From the NCBI GenBank assembly GCA_003555075.1, contig PWHW01000007.1, positions 1 through 45,974 on the forward strand: a stretch of 45,974 nt of DNA, read 5' to 3'. Shown here piece by piece: positions 7,316 to 15,468 of the stretch. The position numbers and the translations under genes were made by a program. Every line of letters begins with the position of its first letter. Positions within the stretch are counted from its first letter, which is position 1. The notes below the pieces were generated by a model that searched no databases, had not been told where the DNA came from, and was given only the letters and a program-made list of their open reading frames with translations. Origin of the DNA: Candidatus Nealsoniibacteriota bacterium (GTDB lineage Bacteria; Patescibacteriota; Minisyncoccia; Minisyncoccales; PWPS01).

Positions 7316-9010
7316 ATGACTGCCAAAAAAATCACGGTAATTGTCACTTTTCTTTTGATAGCACTCTTTCCTTCTCTTGGTTTAACAGAAAATGAAATTG
7401 ACTCATCACTCCAAAGAACTGCTAGCCTGGATTGGCCCACCTCCCCTCTCACGGGAATAAATTTTCAAGAAATAGAAAGAGCGGGAGAAGTGCCCCAAAT
7501 CCATCATCTTATTGAATACCTTTACGGGTGGGGTGTGGGAATAGGAGGATTCCTTGTTTTTGTCGTTCTGGTGTTTGCCGGTGTGCAATATATGACTGCC
7601 GCCGGAAATCCGGAGAAGACCAAGGAAGCAATGGAGCGAATTTCCTCGGCCATCATGGGGTTAATCCTTCTTCTTTCTTCCTTTTTGATACTGGAAGCGA
7701 TCAATCCCGGCATGACACAAATAAGGGATGTGAGAGAGGAGGTAGAACAGATGGAAATGCGAATGGAAGGATATGATCCAAGAGATCTGGAAGAGCCTGC
7801 TTGTGAATTCATTAAAATCTATGAAGAGGGAAATTTTGAAGGAGAAAGTGTAAGACTGGAAAGGGGAACTCATACAATAAGTGACATTGAGAGAGGGGCC
7901 GGTCTTTCTTCTTTTCATTCCTTGAAAATGTTCCGAAAACTTGATGAAGAAGAAGCCGACAGATACCTTGAGAACGGAGAAATAAAAGAAGATGTTTCAC
8001 ACGATGAGAGAGATATAATTATAGAAGACGACATACCTTACATAGAAACCCATAGCTCATGTCGCGCAACAGTTTATCGTGAAACCCGATCCACTCTGTT
8101 TGGCATAACAATAAGATCCACTCCTTGCGGAAGGCAAGTGGGAATAATAAACAATAGAATAAAAAGCTACTCTGAGCTGAACGATGTTCTTTTTCCCGAA
8201 AAAGGGACTGTTCCATCCATTGATTGTATGGTAATAGAAACCGTGGGAGAGGGAGAGCCGGCAGATTTTTATGCGGACTTAATGCCGGATGTTGAGATCC
8301 CTCCGGGGAAATGGAAGTGCGCCAAGGAAGACCCGTGTGAAACGGATGGAATACTATTCTCACAAAACCCCTCAAAAGCAAAAGATGTATGCGACCCGGA
8401 AGAATTAAAGGATCCTGATAATCCGGAAGATCACTGTAAAGAGGAAGAAGAATTATGGTGCTGTCCTCCCGTAATGCCCGACGTGCCTCACTATGCCCAA
8501 GGAGACCCGCGGTGGGGATATAAGATATATGGAAGAGATTGTGATCCACAAAGAAATATGAGTTATGCTGGATGCGGACCCACTTCCGCCGCCATGATGC
8601 TTTCCTATTACGGAATTCCTATAGACCCCTGGGATGCCGCTCAATTCGCACTACAAAGGGGTCATCGCGTGTGCGGAAGTGGAACTTATCAATCACTTTT
8701 TTCAGATATTGCAGATCATTATGGGCTAAAGTATATTTACTTGGGCCAAAACACCAGCGAGGTGAGAAAATATCTCGAAAACGGTTATCCGGTGGGAGCG
8801 AGAGTTTATGCTCCCCCTCTTCGTGCAGATGGAAGAACAGGTGGTCACTATATCGTCTTTACGGGAATAGACGAAAAATATCTCTACATAAACGATTCTG
8901 TTTTTAACCACCCGGTAAGAGTTCCCCAAGAGTCGCTGGAAACCTTACCTTACCAACATCCTGATGATAGAGGATCTAATCGTGCTTTCGTTATTCTTCC
9001 GGGAGAGTAA
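7316..9010 (+). CDS. VirB2/TrbC-like pilin module fused to putative beta/gamma-crystallin-like domain and C39-like cysteine peptidase domain
   Basis: 564 aa; paralog of the preceding gene over the N-terminal ~300 aa; C-terminal DVPHYAQGDPRW...AGCGPTSAAMMLSYYG...GGHYIVFTGID...YINDS papain-like C39_2 motifs. Confidence 0.75.
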   Translation: MTAKKITVIVTFLLIALFPSLGLTENEIDSSLQRTASLDWPTSPLTGINFQEIERAGEVPQIHHLIEYLYGWGVGIGGFLVFVVLVFAGVQYMTAAGNPEKTKEAMERISSAIMGLILLLSSFLILEAINPGMTQIRDVREEVEQMEMRMEGYDPRDLEEPACEFIKIYEEGNFEGESVRLERGTHTISDIERGAGLSSFHSLKMFRKLDEEEADRYLENGEIKEDVSHDERDIIIEDDIPYIETHSSCRATVYRETRSTLFGITIRSTPCGRQVGIINNRIKSYSELNDVLFPEKGTVPSIDCMVIETVGEGEPADFYADLMPDVEIPPGKWKCAKEDPCETDGILFSQNPSKAKDVCDPEELKDPDNPEDHCKEEEELWCCPPVMPDVPHYAQGDPRWGYKIYGRDCDPQRNMSYAGCGPTSAAMMLSYYGIPIDPWDAAQFALQRGHRVCGSGTYQSLFSDIADHYGLKYIYLGQNTSEVRKYLENGYPVGARVYAPPLRADGRTGGHYIVFTGIDEKYLYINDSVFNHPVRVPQESLETLPYQHPDDRGSNRAFVILPGE

Positions 9011-9019
9011 TAGATCGCT

Positions 9020-9472
9020 TTACATTTGCGGTTCAATCTCCGGAACATCTTCAGGAGTCTTTTCCAGTTCTAAAAGAAGCTCCTTTTCTCCTTCCAAAAA
9101 TATATTCTTTTCCGCCGGTAAATATCCTTCCTTGTAACCCCAGATCCAATACTCCCCTACGGGAAGCTCCACCACACTGGGAGTATCAAAAGAGTTTTTG
9201 CCGTCAATATAAAAGCTCGCTCCTTTCGGATCGGAGTCAATGTAAAGCTTGAACATTTCTCCAAAACGCTCTTCTTCTTCTATATACTGGGGAACTCCCA
9301 CTTCTTCAAACATCTCTCTGTCGGGAAAAAGATATTCTTCCGGCTCTCGCGGTTCTTCTTGATCATCCCTTGAAGCATAGGGGCTTACAAAAAAGATGAC
9401 AACAAGCAGTGCGATCACTATTGCCGCACCAATGAATATAAATGTTTTTTCGCTATCAATGTTTTTGAACAT
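9020..9472 (-). CDS. PEGA-domain membrane protein
   Basis: 150 aa; N-terminal TM; SDPKGASFYIDGKNSFDTPSVVELPVGEYWIWGYKEGYLP PEGA-like repeat. Confidence 0.8.
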   Translation of the reverse strand: MFKNIDSEKTFIFIGAAIVIALLVVIFFVSPYASRDDQEEPREPEEYLFPDREMFEEVGVPQYIEEEERFGEMFKLYIDSDPKGASFYIDGKNSFDTPSVVELPVGEYWIWGYKEGYLPAEKNIFLEGEKELLLELEKTPEDVPEIEPQM

Positions 9473-9518
9473 ATTATTAGTATTCTATCTCGGTTGTTTG
9501 CTCCTTGCAAGTAAGTGC

Positions 9519-9547
9519 TTGAAACAATTATACAATTACATTAGAAT
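9519..9547 (+). promoter_or_regulatory. Putative sigma70-type promoter for the TrbL-VirB4 segment
   Basis: TTGAAA (9519-9524) - 17 bp - TAGAAT (9542-9547), upstream of ATG 9579. Confidence 0.6.
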
Positions 9548-9578
9548 GAAGAAAGTTTATATATTTTAGACGCTTCCG

Positions 9579-11615
9579 ATGATAAACAACAAAAGGATAA
9601 AAACAGGTTCTCTTTTTACGTTTTTTCTTATAGCCTTCTTGGTCTTTCCTCAAATAGCCGATGCTTGGGCATTTGATGCGGCAAAAGCGGCTCTTGCAGG
9701 TCTATCCGAGATGTCTGGTCCTTTTGCGGGCATAGTGATGTTTTCCATCATATTCGCTCTCATAGGAGTGGTATTCATTTTTCTTTCCTCCGTTCTTCTT
9801 CAAGGCATGATGGAGATATCTCCTCAGCTTTTGACAGTTTCCGGCACCGGAGACATGGTGGTAGGAATAGGAGATAATGTGCAAATCGCATGGGAATTTC
9901 TCTCGGGTATAACCAATATGTTCCTTCTTATAGCATTCATCGCCATTGCTCTTTCCATTATATTGGGAGTGGAAAGTTTCGGCTTGAAGAAGTCCTTGCC
10001 AAGATTTGTTGTAGTAGCACTACTCATCAATTTTTCCCTTCTGTTTGTGGAAATAGGGATAGATATCTCCAACTTTCTCTGGAATTCCGTGGCAGACTTG
10101 TACACGACCCTTGACCCCCAAGAAGGAGGAATGCTGGAAGGAGTAGGAGATGAGAATATCTTTCTTCGCTCCATATACCCCTTAATAGATCTTGGGATGG
10201 AAATATACATTAGCAGCGCCGCTTTCATGGCAACCATGGCCGCAAGACTGGCTGTTCCTTATCTTAATGTGGCAACTCAAGTAATGTGGCTCGTAGCATT
10301 TCCTTCTCTCCTTGCAATGGTAGTGGAGAATCTGGTGTACGGAGGAATACTTTTTATGTTATCGGGAGTGTTCTTTCTTTTTTACTTTGTACTCCTTGCT
10401 CGTATATTCATAATACAAATACTGGCGGTAATTTCTCCCCTTGCATTCTTTTGCCTCATCTTTGATCAAACAAAAAAGTGGTTCGATCAATGGGTAAGTT
10501 ATTTGATACAATGGCTCCTTGTAGGAGTGGCAATGCTCTTCTTTATGTATATAGGACTTCTTTTTGCTCCCATTATTCAAAACCATGTTCGAAATATTGG
10601 AGAGATACTGTTCGCCTTTAACCTGCCGTGGTACATAGACTGGATCGTCCCGGATTTCCCCGCCATATTCGCTTACATCTCCTTATTCGTCTACTTTTTG
10701 GTAATTTTGGGAGTTATATATAAGCTCATTCCCGCAGGAGTACAAGCCGGAATGACACAAGTAAAAACAATGGCAAGCCAGTATGCTCTCCCCATGGCTC
10801 AAGCAGCCGGAAAAGGAGGAAGAAAGCATTATCAAAAAGTGGCAACCACATATGCTGAAAAAGGAAAAGAGTGGGCGACGGATGTCGCCGAGCCGGGAAG
10901 CGGAATGCAGAAAAAAGCTGCTGCTTTTGCAAAAAGAGGTCTCGGAAAAAGAATTACCGGCGCTCTAGAGGAAGAGCAAAAGGAGATCGACGAGAGAGCT
11001 AAAGAAATACAAGGAAAAAGCAAAGAAACACAAATAGCTACTCTCCATAATGCCCGCAAGGACAAAGAAAAGCTTGCAGCAGTGAAGGCCATGTACAAGG
11101 ATGATAGGCGCAACGAGGTCGAAGAAGCATTTCTGAACAATGAAGAGTCCTTTAATGAAACCTTTAAATATGCTCAAAAGATAGGTGAGGAAAAAGATCT
11201 TAAGAAATCCGCTCCTATTTCTTACGCCAAACATACGAACGCCGACCAAGGCGAAGTTGAGAAGATCGTCACTGAAACCCTTAAGCCTGAAGATATAGAA
11301 AAGGCTACCAAGAAGATCACTGAAGCATTCAAATCACAAGACAGTAAAGAAAGAAAGATAGGAGAGCAAATGATTGATGCAATATTAAAGTCAAGAGATG
11401 CTAATCGCCAAAAGAGTTTCTCAAAGGATGTCAAAGGAATAGAGTCCATTGAAGAACGCATTGATCAGCTGGCCCTTTCCCAAAATTATGTAAGCGACGC
11501 TTCCCAGATCAACCCTTCTATTCGCGGACAGGTCGTACAATCAAATTATCAATCCTTTGGCAAGCATCTTAGAAGAAAACCCGGTGAAAATCTTTACGAT
11601 ATAGAGATGTCCTAA
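9579..11615 (+). CDS. TrbL/VirB6-like polytopic membrane protein of type IV secretion-like system
   Basis: 678 aa; signal-like N-terminus, multiple TM helices over the first ~380 aa, long charged cytoplasmic C-terminal tail; neighbours PrgI and VirB4. Confidence 0.75.
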   Translation: MINNKRIKTGSLFTFFLIAFLVFPQIADAWAFDAAKAALAGLSEMSGPFAGIVMFSIIFALIGVVFIFLSSVLLQGMMEISPQLLTVSGTGDMVVGIGDNVQIAWEFLSGITNMFLLIAFIAIALSIILGVESFGLKKSLPRFVVVALLINFSLLFVEIGIDISNFLWNSVADLYTTLDPQEGGMLEGVGDENIFLRSIYPLIDLGMEIYISSAAFMATMAARLAVPYLNVATQVMWLVAFPSLLAMVVENLVYGGILFMLSGVFFLFYFVLLARIFIIQILAVISPLAFFCLIFDQTKKWFDQWVSYLIQWLLVGVAMLFFMYIGLLFAPIIQNHVRNIGEILFAFNLPWYIDWIVPDFPAIFAYISLFVYFLVILGVIYKLIPAGVQAGMTQVKTMASQYALPMAQAAGKGGRKHYQKVATTYAEKGKEWATDVAEPGSGMQKKAAAFAKRGLGKRITGALEEEQKEIDERAKEIQGKSKETQIATLHNARKDKEKLAAVKAMYKDDRRNEVEEAFLNNEESFNETFKYAQKIGEEKDLKKSAPISYAKHTNADQGEVEKIVTETLKPEDIEKATKKITEAFKSQDSKERKIGEQMIDAILKSRDANRQKSFSKDVKGIESIEERIDQLALSQNYVSDASQINPSIRGQVVQSNYQSFGKHLRRKPGENLYDIEMS

Positions 11616-11635
11616 TAAGATTGAAAAAAGGAAAA

Positions 11636-12094
11636 ATGCCCAAAAAATATACAAAAAAAGAGTGCAGAGAAATATACGAAAAGCTTCCCCCAAAGATCAA
11701 GGAGCTCTTTTGGGATGAAGATGTCTCCGATAGAATCGAAAAAGTGATAAAAAGATTCAATTTGGGCAAGATAAAGGGTGACAGATTGAACAAGATAATA
11801 TTCTATGTTTTTCTGGGGTTACTTCCACCCTCGTTAATAAAAAGAATGCTAAAGGAGAAGCTGGCCCTGAGCGAAAAAGAAAGTGAAGAGCTGGGAGACG
11901 AAGTTATTCGCTATATAATAGCTCCCATGAAGCATCTTTTGAAAATGCTTTATAAAAAGGAAGAGTTCGAAAAAGTGGGAATAAAAAGTGATTTCTACGA
12001 AAAGGATACGGAAACCGAAAGAAAGAAGTCTCCGCAGAAAAAAGAAGAAACAAGCAAGGATTCATCCGATCCTTACAGAGAACCTGTTGAGTAA
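11636..12094 (+). CDS. Hypothetical protein within the T4SS-like operon
   Basis: ORF track starts at TTG 11621; ATG at 11636 (MPKKYTKKECREIYEKLPPKIKEL...) is a likelier start. No family recognised. Confidence 0.7.
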   Translation: MPKKYTKKECREIYEKLPPKIKELFWDEDVSDRIEKVIKRFNLGKIKGDRLNKIIFYVFLGLLPPSLIKRMLKEKLALSEKESEELGDEVIRYIIAPMKHLLKMLYKKEEFEKVGIKSDFYEKDTETERKKSPQKKEETSKDSSDPYREPVE

Positions 12095-12102
12095 GTTGAA
12101 AT

Positions 12103-12513
12103 ATGCGTTTCAAGGTTCCCAGACATATAGAATACAAAGCGAAAATAGTTGGTCCAGCCACCTTCCCTCAGCTTGTCTATCTTGGGACTACCGCCCTCAT
12201 TGTTTTTTCCCTTTATCTTTTTTTGGGATCTTCAGTAGCATTCTATCTTTTCTCGATCCTTATTCTGTCAGGAGGCGTGGCACTTGCTTTTTTGGAAGTT
12301 TCCGGAGAACCTCTTCCTGACTATATCAGAAAAATGCTAACCTTTACCGTATCATCAAAAAAATATATCTGGAAAAAGGAATCCCTTTCTCCAAAGGTAA
12401 AAGTTCCGGAAAGAAGAAGTGTTCACTCAAAAGAGAAAGGAGAGAAAGAAGAAAAAATGAAGAAAAAGAAGGAAGGTAAAATAAGTAAAATAACCGATCG
12501 TTTAGCATCATAA
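12103..12513 (+). CDS. PrgI/VirB3-like protein
   Basis: 136 aa; MRFKVPRHIEYKAKIVGPATFPQLVYLGTTALIVFSLYLF, two TM near the N-terminus, immediately upstream of the VirB4-like genes. Confidence 0.8.
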   Translation: MRFKVPRHIEYKAKIVGPATFPQLVYLGTTALIVFSLYLFLGSSVAFYLFSILILSGGVALAFLEVSGEPLPDYIRKMLTFTVSSKKYIWKKESLSPKVKVPERRSVHSKEKGEKEEKMKKKKEGKISKITDRLAS

Positions 12514-12516
12514 GAT

Positions 12517-13137
12517 ATGCCCTACGAAAAAAGCACACAAGATTTCGTTCCTATAAGGCAAATAAGAGAGGGTGTTCTGATTTTGGATAACAGGGAATTA
12601 AGAGGAGTATTGATGGTATCATCAATTAATATCGGCTTGAAATCCAGTGATGAGCAAAAAGCGATAATAAATCGTTTTCAAAGCTTTTTGAATTCCCTTG
12701 ATTTTTCTTGTCAAATAGTGGTTCAATCAAGAAAGACCAATATTACCGGCTATATTGATAAAATAAGAAGATTGGAAAAGAAACAGACCAATGAGTTGTT
12801 AAAAAAACAAACCTCCGGTTATCGAAAATTCTTAGAGGAATTCGTGGAAAAAGAATCAATATACAGTAAAAGCTTTTTCGTTGTTGTGCCCTATTCTCCC
12901 GGTTTCAGCATTTCTTCCGGATCAGGAAAAAAAGAAATGAGTGAAGAGGATTTTCAAAGAGGAAAGGAACAACTCTATCAAAGAATGGAGTTCGTAGCTT
13001 TGGGTCTTAGAAGGTGCGGTCTTAATTGTGCACCTTTGACCACTCTAGAGATAATTGAACTCTTTTGGTCAATATTCCACCCCAAAAATGCTGAACATGG
13101 GTATTACCCGGAATTTCCGAAAGAACTAACCGGATAA
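12517..13137 (+). CDS. TraC/VirB4 N-terminal-domain-like protein without ATPase domain
   Basis: 206 aa; STQDFVPIRQIREGVLILDNRELRGVLMVSSINIGLKSSDEQ resembles TraC-family N-termini; no Walker motifs. Confidence 0.7.
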   Translation: MPYEKSTQDFVPIRQIREGVLILDNRELRGVLMVSSINIGLKSSDEQKAIINRFQSFLNSLDFSCQIVVQSRKTNITGYIDKIRRLEKKQTNELLKKQTSGYRKFLEEFVEKESIYSKSFFVVVPYSPGFSISSGSGKKEMSEEDFQRGKEQLYQRMEFVALGLRRCGLNCAPLTTLEIIELFWSIFHPKNAEHGYYPEFPKELTG

Positions 13138-13158
13138 AAAGATTATACTTCCCAAATT

Positions 13159-14967
13159 ATGAATTTTCTGGAAAACATTAAAAAATTTCTTCCCGGAAAG
13201 AATGGAAAAGATTTACCACAAAAGAAATCCGAAGAAGGGTCCAGCGTCGTAAGAATAGTGGATGTGGTAGCACCCTCTTCCATTGAAGAGACTCAGGGTC
13301 ACTTGAAAGTGGAAGAAAGATTTACTCGCTCCTTTTTTGTTTTTTCCTATTCCCAATACATTACAGCTGGTTGGATATCTCCAGTGATCAACATGAATAC
13401 TCAGCTTGATATTTCCTTTTTTATTCACCCCGCAAAAACAGCCGATGTACTTAAAAAACTCAGAAAACGTATAACTCAAGTACAAGCGGAAATGATGGAT
13501 AAAGAAGAAAAGGGAATAGTAAGGGATCCCGCACTGGAGAGCGCCTACAAGGACATGGAAGAGTTAAGGGATAGACTTCAATCAGCAGAAGAAAGAATGT
13601 TCCATTTTGGACTTTATATTACAGCATATGGTGATTCCAAAAAAGAAATAGAAGAAACCGAGACTAGATTGAGATCCATTTTTGAATCAAAGGCTATTTA
13701 TATAAGACCGTCTCTTTTTCAGCAATCCTCCGCTTTTATAAGTACTTCTCCTTACGGAATGGATCTTTTGCAGACCCATAACCCCATGAACACAGAACCA
13801 CTTTCAAGCATATTTCCTTTTATTTCTTTTGATCTTACTTCTTCGGATGGAATACTTTACGGAATAAATAAACATAATAATTCCCTCGTTCTTTTTGATA
13901 GATTTTCTCTCGAGAACGCCAACGCCATTATATTCGGAACCTCTGGGTCCGGAAAATCATATCTTGTTAAACTGGATGTTCTTAGATCTCTTATGTATGG
14001 AGTTGATGTGATTATTGTAGACCCGGAGAATGAATATAAGACCTTGGCAGAATCAGCGGGAGGATCTTTCTTCAATATTTCCCTGGGATCCGACAATCAC
14101 ATAAATCCTTTTGATATTCCTGTTCCCACGGAAGAAGAAACCAAAGAAGAGGTCATAAGAAGAAATGTTATCAGCTTGGTAGGTCTTTTTAGAATAATGC
14201 TTGGAGGTCTTACTCCGGAAGAGGACGCTATCATGGATCAAGCAATAACGGAAACTTATGCCGCAAAAGATATCACTCCGGAAAGTGATCCAAGCACCTG
14301 GGAAGAAAAGGTTCCTCTCTTTTCTGATCTGGAGCAGGTTCTGGAATCAATGGAAGGAACAAGAAATCTTATACTCCGCCTCAGAAAATTCACAAAAGGA
14401 ACATATTCAAAGTTCTTCAATCAAAAGACCAATGTTTCCATGGAAAACAATTTGACTGTCTTCGGGATCAGAGATCTGGAAGATGAGATGAGGCCGATCG
14501 CAATGTTCATCATTACTCGTTTCATATGGAAAGCAATAACCTCATCCATGAAGAAAAGGATGTTCGTTATTGACGAAGCGTGGCTTATGATGCAAAACGA
14601 GGATGGAGCATCATTCTTGTTCGGATTAGTGAAAAGAGCCAGAAAATACTGGCTCGGTGTTACAACCATCACGCAAGATGTTTCCGATTTTATGCATTCC
14701 AATTATGGAAAACCGATTGTAACCAACTCTGCTCTTAAGATTCTTTTAAAACAATCTCCCGCAGTGATTGACATGATCCAGAATATCTTCAATCTTACCG
14801 ACGAAGAAAAGTTCATTCTTCTTGAAGGAGAAGTTGGAGAAGGTATCTTTTTTGCCGGTCAAAAGCATGTGGCAATACAAGTAATGGCCTCTTACGAGGA
14901 AGACCAAATAATAACATCTTCTCCCGAGGAAATAGAAAAAATAAAAAAGGCTAAAGGAGGTCTATGA
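13159..14967 (+). CDS. VirB4/TraC-family conjugative transfer ATPase
   Basis: 602 aa; Walker A GTSGSGKSY, VDPENEYKTLAE, Walker B RMFVIDEAW, TTITQDVSDF. Confidence 0.92.
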   Translation: MNFLENIKKFLPGKNGKDLPQKKSEEGSSVVRIVDVVAPSSIEETQGHLKVEERFTRSFFVFSYSQYITAGWISPVINMNTQLDISFFIHPAKTADVLKKLRKRITQVQAEMMDKEEKGIVRDPALESAYKDMEELRDRLQSAEERMFHFGLYITAYGDSKKEIEETETRLRSIFESKAIYIRPSLFQQSSAFISTSPYGMDLLQTHNPMNTEPLSSIFPFISFDLTSSDGILYGINKHNNSLVLFDRFSLENANAIIFGTSGSGKSYLVKLDVLRSLMYGVDVIIVDPENEYKTLAESAGGSFFNISLGSDNHINPFDIPVPTEEETKEEVIRRNVISLVGLFRIMLGGLTPEEDAIMDQAITETYAAKDITPESDPSTWEEKVPLFSDLEQVLESMEGTRNLILRLRKFTKGTYSKFFNQKTNVSMENNLTVFGIRDLEDEMRPIAMFIITRFIWKAITSSMKKRMFVIDEAWLMMQNEDGASFLFGLVKRARKYWLGVTTITQDVSDFMHSNYGKPIVTNSALKILLKQSPAVIDMIQNIFNLTDEEKFILLEGEVGEGIFFAGQKHVAIQVMASYEEDQIITSSPEEIEKIKKAKGGL

Positions 14968-15468
14968 ACTTTCTCGATCTTCCTCTTCTTTTTTCTTTCT
15001 TATCAGAACCCTCCTTTGAGAGCCCTCTCCGAAACTCTCTGTAACAATACCTCTTTTTTGTGATAGCGCGTGATGTATAACTCTCCTTTCAAAGGGCGAC
15101 ATTGGAGGAAATTCTTTTTCCACCCCCGTGAAGAATACTTCTTCAGCGGCCTCTCTCGCAAGATCTTTCAAGTAATCTGCTTTTCTCTTCTTGTAATCAT
15201 TGATATCCAAATTTATAAAAAGCGGTTCTTTTCTTCCCTTTTTCTGAAAAACAACCTTCTTGATAAGCCCCTCTATCTCAAATAAGACTTGTCCTTTTTC
15301 TCCTATTAGAACTTGGGGGTCTTTCATCTTGACATCAACAAAAAGAGAATTGCTCTCTTTTACATAAAAGCTCACTCTTATGTCGGGGTCAATAAAATAA
15401 AAGAAGTCTTTAATTGTTTTTCTTATCTCCTCCATTTTTATTTTCTTTAGATTTATCCCGTTGTACAA
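14962..15468 (-). CDS. jag: Jag/KhpB-like RNA-binding protein (KH-R3H)
   Basis: 168 aa; VLIGEKGQVLFEIEGLIKKV KH-like; MSPFERRVIHHALSQKRGIVTESFGEGSQRRVLI R3H; downstream of yidC. The true start may be the internal Met at 15435. Confidence 0.88.
   Translation of the reverse strand: MYNGINLKKIKMEEIRKTIKDFFYFIDPDIRVSFYVKESNSLFVDVKMKDPQVLIGEKGQVLFEIEGLIKKVVFQKKGRKEPLFINLDINDYKKRKADYLKDLAREAAEEVFFTGVEKEFPPMSPFERRVIHHALSQKRGIVTESFGEGSQRRVLIRKKKEEEDRESS

Noticed and set aside
9579-14967. T4SS-like genes as an integrative conjugative element
   Set aside because: No relaxase, VirD4, integrase or attachment-site repeats seen; flanked by conserved core genes at the origin.
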